From positions 79,248 to 143,247 of the forward strand of contig NZ_AYZR01000008.1 of assembly GCF_001436555.1 (NCBI RefSeq): a stretch of 64,000 nucleotides of DNA, given 5' to 3'. The position numbers and the translations under genes were made by a program. Below, piece by piece: positions 59,705-64,000 of this stretch. Under the pieces are notes generated by a model. It did no database searches. It saw only the letters and a program-made list of their open reading frames with translations, and was not told the origin of the DNA. How positions within the stretch are numbered: position 1 is the stretch's first letter; each line of letters opens with the position of its first letter. Source of the DNA: Lentilactobacillus senioris DSM 24302 = JCM 17472 (GTDB taxonomy: Bacteria; Bacillota; Bacilli; Lactobacillales; Lactobacillaceae).

Positions 59705-60061
59705 TTATTTATCTGTTGCTAAGTAACTATCATTTATTAATTTTTTTAGTTCATCAAAATCAGTATCAGCATTTAAAAGTATCGCTATCCAGTTTTCTTT
59801 ATTCATATGGTAACCGGGATAGTAACCGTCTTTTTGCTTTAAGATGCTGCCTAATTCTGGATCAATTTTAAGATCAATAATATCCACATCTTTTTCTTCT
59901 GATAGATTCAAGAATTTGGGAGTTACGTTCATAACTGCAGCAAACCATTTTCCACTATCATGCTTGAATACAGCGTAATTAGGGTATTTTCGCCATAAAA
60001 ATTCAGGAGATGAATTATATTGCTTCTTTAAATAATTAAAAATATCGTTTCTAGTTGTCAT
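59705..60061 (-). CDS. MmcQ/YjbR family DNA-binding-like protein
   Basis: A 118-aa protein with the MmcQ/YjbR CyaY-like fold: FLWRKYPNYAVFKHDSGKWFAAVMNV, LKIDPELGSIL, and GYYPGYHMNKENWIAILL near the C-terminus. Function of the family is unclear. GGGAGTC precedes the ATG. A tRNA-like element lies just upstream (60090-60132). Confidence 0.85.
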   Translation of the reverse strand: MTTRNDIFNYLKKQYNSSPEFLWRKYPNYAVFKHDSGKWFAAVMNVTPKFLNLSEEKDVDIIDLKIDPELGSILKQKDGYYPGYHMNKENWIAILLNADTDFDELKKLINDSYLATDK

Positions 60062-60089
60062 GATGTGGACTCCCTTTGTTTAATCAAAT

Positions 60090-60132
60090 TCCCGCTAGTA
60101 GAATCGAACTACTACGAATCACCAGAGCGGGA
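60090..60132 (-). repeat. tRNA-minihelix-like element, copy B (intact)
   Basis: Minus strand: a perfect 7-bp stem TCCCGCT / AGCGGGA encloses CTGGTGATTCGT and a T arm (AGTAG-TTCGATT-CTACT). It starts 9 nt after the stop of the DUF805 gene and lies 28 nt before the YjbR gene. The T loop TTCGATT is the tRNA consensus TTCRANY. Confidence 0.75.
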
Positions 60133-60141
60133 GATGGTTAC

Positions 60142-60507
60142 TTAATTCCAACGACTTTTTTTAGATGGTAATATCATTAAAATAAACATCCAAATCCAAC
60201 CAATAACCGGAATGATTTCGATTAAAATCCACCAACCAGAACGGTTAGTATCATGTAATCGACGAACCTTGACTGACCAATTAGCAATAAAAACTACAAA
60301 ACCTATGATTTTGACGCTTAAATCGACATTAAGATCTTTCCAGCTATAAATGTCATTCATTGGGTGGCCAAGAACGTTTTGAAGAATAACTGCAAAAATA
60401 ACCCCTAAAACATAATTAATAATGGCTGGCCACCAATAGTCTGGACGGCTTGCGGTACCGGAAAAAACACCAATTTGCTTCCAATAACGCTTATATGATT
60501 CAATCAC
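60142..60507 (-). CDS. DUF805 membrane protein
   Basis: A 121-aa membrane protein with four helices and the DUF805 pattern: FSGTASRPDYWWPA near the start and RRLHDTNRSGWW before the last helices. Function unknown. GTG start with AAGGAGGGA upstream. Same strand as its neighbours, spaced by tRNA-like elements on both sides. Confidence 0.85.
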   Translation of the reverse strand: MIESYKRYWKQIGVFSGTASRPDYWWPAIINYVLGVIFAVILQNVLGHPMNDIYSWKDLNVDLSVKIIGFVVFIANWSVKVRRLHDTNRSGWWILIEIIPVIGWIWMFILMILPSKKSRWN

Positions 60508-60562
60508 GTAAATCCCTCCTTTTTTCAGCTTTTAACGACAATCAGTTTTATTGGTCGTGATT

Positions 60563-60604
60563 TATGCTGACAGAAAAGAACTACTTTGAATCACCAGAAT
60601 AGGA
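60563..60604 (-). repeat. tRNA-minihelix-like element, copy C (decayed)
   Basis: Shares CTGGTGATTCA-AGTAGTTC with copy B on the minus strand, but the outer stem and right T-arm strand are degraded. It begins about 22 nt after the stop of the 62-aa gene. Confidence 0.5.
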
Positions 60605-60626
60605 ACCGTTCATTAGTTTTTCCTAG

Positions 60627-60815
60627 TTAAATAGCACCAGAAAAATAGAGCGTTCCTAAACTAATTATGGCCAGTGCAAACGCAATAGCCAGTTGTTTAA
60701 ACATCCCTTTCTCACCAAAAATATCTAATCGAAAGGAACTCCAAGTAGTGGAAAAGAATGCTACTAGAACTGCTATAAGTGCTAAAATCCAGCCGATCAT
60801 CCTAATAATAAGCAT
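60627..60815 (-). CDS. 62-aa membrane protein, unknown
   Basis: A short protein with two hydrophobic helices (about 5-24 and 42-60) and a central loop SSFRLDIFGEKGMFKQ. No family recognised. ATG preceded by GGGG. It follows the secreted-protein gene by 21 nt on the same strand. Confidence 0.55.
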   Translation of the reverse strand: MLIIRMIGWILALIAVLVAFFSTTWSSFRLDIFGEKGMFKQLAIAFALAIISLGTLYFSGAI

Positions 60816-60836
60816 TTAATTAACCCCAATGAATTT

Positions 60837-61250
60837 TTAGCCTCGTACATATTTCCAACTATTTAAGAATTTACTGTAAGTATGTTTGCTGACTTTTTGG
60901 AATGAATAACCACCAGAGGCGAGCCGATTATGAGCATAGTGGCTTAATTTATAGGTGGTGTAATTACGACCGCCTAGCATTATATAAGCACGAATACTAT
61001 ACTTGTGGCCAGAATTTTTAACCTTGGTAACTGTGGATTGATATGCATCAGCTAGTGGCCAGGCTTCTACAACATGCTTGGAACTAATGGCTAAAGCTTC
61101 ATGGGCTCTCTTAGAAATGTAATAACCTCGAATTGAACGAGGAACGCTCTTATACGTTTTAGCACTTGCAGGGGTTGCAGGGGAAGCGCCAACCATCATC
61201 CCGAATGACATGACCGCTAATCCCGTTAATATAGGATTTCTAAACTTCAT
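60837..61250 (-). CDS. Small secreted basic protein, unknown
   Basis: A 137-aa exported protein: signal peptide 1-30 (ending ATPASAKT), then a basic, Tyr/His/Ser-rich domain (YYISKRAHEAL; YMLGGRNYTTYKL). No known domain recognised. GGAGG precedes the ATG; just before it, a CTTAGTC-TATC-GACTAAG hairpin (61267-61284) stands in the leader. Upstream is a non-coding stretch. Confidence 0.7.
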   Translation of the reverse strand: MKFRNPILTGLAVMSFGMMVGASPATPASAKTYKSVPRSIRGYYISKRAHEALAISSKHVVEAWPLADAYQSTVTKVKNSGHKYSIRAYIMLGGRNYTTYKLSHYAHNRLASGGYSFQKVSKHTYSKFLNSWKYVRG

Positions 61251-61540
61251 GGTAAAACCTCCGAATCTTAGTCTATCGACTAAGTTAATTGCCAGCTTTT
61301 AGCGTCGTTGGGCATTGGACGTGTGTAATTGTCATTTTTTATTATACTATTTTTAATTGAACAATCTTAGCTATAAAATTAATGCTTAATTGTAAGCTGG
61401 GAAAAATTGATTAATTAGGCTGTAGTTTGCTAGTTAATTGTGTACATATTTTGGTTGCAAGTGTTCTGAGATACTAAGATCAGTATGATTTTTAAAAATA
61501 ATCTCTATCAACTGTAATGGCGGGGATTTTTTTGACAAAT

Positions 61541-61564
61541 GTTGGCCCACGAATGGACCCACGG
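61541..61564. repeat. Direct repeat, left copy
   Basis: GTTGGCCCACGAATGGACCC plus ACGG is repeated with three changes at 63072-63096 (GTTGGCCCATGAATGACCC, ACATGG). The two copies flank the second secreted-protein gene. Confidence 0.55.
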
Positions 61565-61745
61565 TTATATATAAAGCGGGTCTATGGTAAAGTTATGCAA
61601 TAAATCGGACAATTCATTGTGAATCCAATACAGAAAGCCCCTTTACTTTTACTATTAAAGTAGCGTGAGAAGTTATCAAGGGTGTGACACTTCAATATTG
61701 AGTCGTATAACCTCAAAGGTATTGGCTAATTATGTTATGATCGGT

Positions 61746-61844
61746 CGATTTTAAGGCGACGTATTGACGGCAATTAAATAAAGTGCTGGTTATGCCCAAT
61801 ACGAACCATGTTAGTTACATAGTTCGTTACTTCCCTTAAAATCG
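61746..61844. ncRNA. Candidate structured RNA or DNA element, three-way junction
   Basis: Outer stem P1: CGATTTTAAGG (61746-61756) with CCTTAAAATCG (61834-61844), 11 bp perfect. Inside, P2 CGTATTG / CAATACG (61760-61766 with 61797-61803) continues into GGCA / TGCC across an AC bulge. P3 AACCATGT / ACATAGTT (61804-61824) has one mismatch. Junctions are 3, 0 and 9 nt. An extended -10 (TGTTATGAT, 61733-61741) would start transcription almost exactly at P1. Confidence 0.5.
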
Positions 61845-61861
61845 CTAAACCTAATGTTCTA

Positions 61862-61890
61862 TTGATTATTTAGATACAACCTAGCATAAT
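61862..61890 (+). promoter_or_regulatory. Promoter of the second secreted paralogue
   Basis: TTGATT, 17 bp, CATAAT, conserved in layout with 22289-22317. Confidence 0.6.
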
Positions 61891-61912
61891 AACGTCAAAG
61901 GGAGTGAAAGAA

Positions 61913-62662
61913 ATGAACAAGAAAGCAATTGGATTTATCATGACCGGTTTAATGGCCGTGGGCGTCGGCATGGCTGCACAACAACCACAAGCTCACGCCG
62001 CTGGTTACAAATGGGTTAAGACTAAGAACTATAAAAATATTCCATGGCACAACAAGAGTAACAAGACTGCTTACATGTACAACTGGAACCACACCAAGAA
62101 ACTACACAATTTGAAAAACTATCCACATACCACTTGGTATGTAAGTAAGAGTATCAAAATGGTTAAAGGCAACAAGTCCGGTGTCTTTTATAAAGTCACT
62201 AGTGGCAACAAAAAAGTATCCGGGTATGTTTACCGCGGATACTTAGTTAAGGGTAAATATCAAGCACCTTCCAAAAATAACGATGATAATTTTGTAAGTG
62301 ATAACCCTTATATCAAATCAAGTTACGTCCCAGTAATTCTTGATGTATTTAAAGGGACTAAATTTGATAATAATATGGCCAAATGGAACGCCAACTATGA
62401 TCCAGAAAATCCAACCATGGACCCTAGAACGCCGGAGCAACGGGCAAACACCATAGATATTATGAATGTGCCAACCAGCGATCAAATCATAGCCTTTAAA
62501 GAACATAAAATAACTTTTAGAGAATTTCTATTAAAAGATTTAAAGGAAAAGGGCATTAATCCTGATAATTATGCCGGATATAATATTTATGCAACGGGTT
62601 ATTATCCTACTCCAGATGAAGAAACATTGCCAAGTTTTTATTCAATTATGCTTTACAAATAA
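61913..62662 (+). CDS. Secreted protein with SLAP/GW-like module, second paralogue
   Basis: A 249-aa exported protein. Signal peptide 1-29 almost matches that of the gene at 22340, even at DNA level, as do promoter layout and ribosome site. Residues about 40-110 share the wall-module pattern (MYNWNHTKKLHNLKNYPHTTWYV; GYVYRG). The rest, about 115-249, is unrelated: Asp/Asn/Pro-rich and unrecognised. The ATG at 61913 follows GGGAGTG. Lies between the direct repeats. Confidence 0.75.
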   Translation: MNKKAIGFIMTGLMAVGVGMAAQQPQAHAAGYKWVKTKNYKNIPWHNKSNKTAYMYNWNHTKKLHNLKNYPHTTWYVSKSIKMVKGNKSGVFYKVTSGNKKVSGYVYRGYLVKGKYQAPSKNNDDNFVSDNPYIKSSYVPVILDVFKGTKFDNNMAKWNANYDPENPTMDPRTPEQRANTIDIMNVPTSDQIIAFKEHKITFREFLLKDLKEKGINPDNYAGYNIYATGYYPTPDEETLPSFYSIMLYK

Positions 62663-62676
62663 TTAAAATTAGCAAT

Positions 62677-62709
62677 AAAAAAAGCGCCCCAAAAGGGACG
62701 CTTTTATTT
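62677..62709. terminator. Bidirectional terminator
   Basis: AAAAAAAGCGCCCC / GGGACGCTTTTATTT hairpin, between the secreted gene and minus-strand remains. Confidence 0.85.
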
Positions 62710-62933
62710 TACCACTTCCAAGATCCTAAGAAGTAACCTGATTCGTTATTACGGCCAAAACCATAACGGTGACGCTTTACAGTTTTGTTTCTTGGACTAA
62801 TTTGTAATACATCAAATGAGAAGTTGTCGGGTCTTAGTCGTTTGGAACCACCAACACCTCGACCAGCTTGCGCACATGTTGTAGTAATAAATTGAAAGTA
62901 AAAAAGCCCACGAAAGTAAGCCTTACTATCCAC
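62709..62933 (-). pseudogene. Minus-strand gene remnant
   Basis: A minus-strand frame of about 74 codons ends against the terminator. Only its last 40 or so residues (SFDVLQISPRNKTVKRHRYGFG, then SGYFLGSWKW) look protein-like; the N-terminal part crosses a hairpin and has no ribosome site. I read it as the 3' end of a lost gene. A small intact protein is the alternative. Confidence 0.35.
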
Positions 62934-62940
62934 GTTAGCT

Positions 62941-63063
62941 TACTTATCATAGACTTTAAAATAACATTCAAATGGTAGTATTCACCTTCGAGGTGTACGC
63001 CAATACTACAATTACATAATACCAACACCAGCCCTTAACTACAATAGTTAGGGCTTTTTTGTT
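62941..63063 (+). ncRNA. Candidate small RNA with bulged hairpin and terminator
   Basis: The plus strand has GTAGTATT / AATACTAC (62975-62982 with 63002-63009) enclosing CACCT-TCG-AGGTG with a bulge on one side, then the terminator at 63030. No coding frame with ribosome site fits. A minus-strand transcript of the same DNA is also possible. The promoter is not clear. Confidence 0.35.
63030..63063 (+). terminator. Intrinsic terminator without assigned gene
   Basis: AGCCC-T-TAACT / AGTTAGGGCT hairpin (one bulge), then TTTTTT. It does not follow any plus-strand gene closely. Confidence 0.8.
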
Positions 63064-63071
63064 TGGCTAAA

Positions 63072-63096
63072 GTTGGCCCATGAATGACCCACATGG
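63072..63096. repeat. Direct repeat, right copy
   Basis: GTTGGCCCATGAATGACCC followed by ACATGG; see the copy at 61541. It lies just before the phage-like genes. Confidence 0.55.
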
Positions 63097-63160
63097 AAAT
63101 AGTAGATCAAATACAATAATAGTATAAACCAATGTTCTATTCAGAAAGAGGGTGAAGCGT

Positions 63161-63496
63161 ATGAAGTCACGAGAAGATCTTTATAACTTCTTACTAACCA
63201 AACGGCCAGCAGAATTACCATTAACTAAGCATGATATTGAGTTAATCCAATCTGCTGTAGAGATCATGGAGCAAGTAGCAGCACAACAGAAAAGTATTGA
63301 GAAGCTACAAGCAGAAGACGACAGTAGAGCGCTTGAAGCTTATCAGCAGGGCAAGAAGCTAGATCGTGCCTATATTGTAAGAGGCTTGTACGACCTAAAT
63401 GTAAGCAAAATGGTAATCAGTCGCCAAGCCATGAAGCTATTAAAGTTGGCTGGTGTAGATCTAGGAATAGATTTTGATAGGCCATTTATTTACTAA
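63161..63496 (+). CDS. Phage-like hypothetical protein
   Basis: A 111-aa charged protein. The middle (about 22-60) is a Gln/Glu/Lys-rich likely coiled coil; the C-terminus (KLLKLAGVDLGIDFDRPFIY) is more ordered. Unrecognised family. The ATG at 63161 has AGAGGG upstream; an in-frame start at 63152 is less well spaced. It lies 23 nt before an ArpU-like gene, and that context suggests phage or phage-satellite origin. Confidence 0.6.
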   Translation: MKSREDLYNFLLTKRPAELPLTKHDIELIQSAVEIMEQVAAQQKSIEKLQAEDDSRALEAYQQGKKLDRAYIVRGLYDLNVSKMVISRQAMKLLKLAGVDLGIDFDRPFIY

Positions 63497-63519
63497 CTTA
63501 ATATTGGGAGGTTGCTGTT

Positions 63520-63963
63520 ATGGTATTCAATGCCAAGAAGTACATCGAATCTATCTTACATGACTATCCTTATTGCGATCAGTACATTAACGATCGAGTC
63601 AAGAACATGGTTCAAGAAGCAGCAGAGGAATCATTGCGCAACAGTAACAAAGATCTGACTGAAAAGCAGATCAAAGAAGCGTTGTACGATGGGTACAAAG
63701 ATCCCACGATAAAAGACCCTAAAATATGGGCTTTAAAACGTGATAACAATTTAGCAGGATTACAAGACAATCAAGACGTGATTAATGCTTGCTTGGCTGA
63801 ATTAAATGAACATGATTTAAAGATTATTGCAGCGGTTTTCTTTAGTGATTATCGTACAGCCACGGAAGCAGCGGAACACTTGCATGTTTCTGGCGCAAAA
63901 GTATCACGAGTGGCAAATAAATTTATTAAAGCAGTAGCCAAGCGCAAAGGATTTGAATTATAA
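63520..63963 (+). CDS. ArpU-like phage late transcription regulator (probable)
   Basis: A 147-aa protein whose C-terminal third contains a helix-turn-helix (YRTATEAAEHLHVSGAKVSRVANKFIKAVA), resembling sigma region 4-like domains of ArpU/RinA-type phage regulators, which switch on packaging genes. The N-terminal half is helical and charged. GGGAGG precedes the ATG. No other phage gene follows within the 37 nt left in the window, so the call rests on this domain and on the neighbour. Confidence 0.55.
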   Translation: MVFNAKKYIESILHDYPYCDQYINDRVKNMVQEAAEESLRNSNKDLTEKQIKEALYDGYKDPTIKDPKIWALKRDNNLAGLQDNQDVINACLAELNEHDLKIIAAVFFSDYRTATEAAEHLHVSGAKVSRVANKFIKAVAKRKGFEL

Positions 63964-64000
63964 ACTTATGATTCTGATAACAATCTAGAAAGTTTGGTGT

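Larger units (their letters stand above)
61251..61912. other. Non-coding region rich in secondary structure
   Basis: A 660-bp stretch without a convincing gene. It holds the leader of the minus-strand secreted gene (ATTATA, minus-strand TATAAT, at 61341), a block similar to 63072 (61541-61564), several palindromes (for example TCAATATTGA near 61692), the three-way-junction block at 61746-61844, and the promoter at 61862. Confidence 0.6.

Noticed and set aside
52915-60132. Complete tRNA genes at the minihelix elements
   Set aside because: Only acceptor-like stem and T arm are present in 43 nt; D and anticodon arms are missing.
61501-61538. Intrinsic terminator before the T7 run at 61527
   Set aside because: The only pairing is a six-base AATCTC/GGGATT stem with a long loop, too weak to call.
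62834-63028. 64-codon minus-strand frame as a gene or type I toxin
   Set aside because: It crosses two strong hairpins, has no ribosome site, and does not resemble Fst or other known toxin peptides.

Overview
The window reads as an AT-rich chromosome of a low-GC Gram-positive lactic acid bacterium, almost certainly a member of the Lactobacillaceae. Supporting signs are strong GGAGG ribosome-binding sites, frequent TTG starts, CtsR and cre (CcpA) operators, HPr kinase, PhoP boxes, an LPQTxE-type sortase protein, MucBP-type domains, and pyruvate oxidase with lactate oxidase. The genus cannot be fixed from the sequence alone. About the first 51 kb is conserved housekeeping DNA; the last 12 kb is more accessory.

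Layout. 1-5.9 kb: the end of a phosphate sensor kinase, then a PhoP-box-controlled pstS-pstC-pstA-pstB-pstB-phoU phosphate uptake operon. 6-11.5 kb: two small membrane proteins, then hprK-lgt-gpsA-galU and trxB (carbon signalling, lipoprotein and lipid precursors, UDP-glucose, thiol redox). 11.6-20.1 kb: SOS-controlled uvrB-uvrA, then rapZ-yvcK-whiA, with clpP convergent under a CtsR operator. 20.3-23.6 kb: a secreted sedolisin-like protease, a secreted protein, an antisense-strand tRNA-Arg(CCG) and a candidate small RNA. 23.6-34.4 kb: gapA, pgk, tpiA and eno (lower glycolysis, with a cre-like site before gapA), a sortase-anchored protein, then secG-esterase-rnr-smpB and a convergent unknown gene. 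34.5-41.7 kb: ung, pta, tsaE-GNAT, a DnaQ-like exonuclease, murB, an Na+/H+ antiporter and a DUF1361 membrane protein. 41.8-48.8 kb: cdaA-cdaR-glmM (c-di-AMP plus wall precursor), glmS and nagB (opposing amino-sugar enzymes sharing a candidate operator), and a GH73 hydrolase. 48.9-52.3 kb: tagH, a promoter-terminator unit that looks like a CcpA-controlled small RNA, a small unknown gene, DUF960, licD and marR.

52.4-61.3 kb is an accessory metabolic and envelope region: quinone oxidoreductase, pyruvate oxidase, DsrE-like protein, isochorismatase, lactate oxidase, lipid kinase and several small membrane or secreted proteins. Lactate oxidase and pyruvate oxidase together would turn lactate into acetyl phosphate with H2O2 release; the phosphotransacetylase in the window handles the same intermediate.

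The most unusual signals are non-coding. Three tRNA-minihelix-like elements (two intact or nearly so, one decayed) each lie just after the stop codon of a minus-strand gene. A three-way-junction-forming block lies at 61746-61844. Hairpin-plus-terminator units lie near 23.3, 50.0 and 63.0 kb. Two paralogous secreted-protein genes 39 kb apart share promoter, ribosome-binding site and signal peptide but diverge after that. The right edge (63.1-64 kb) starts what looks like phage-derived DNA.
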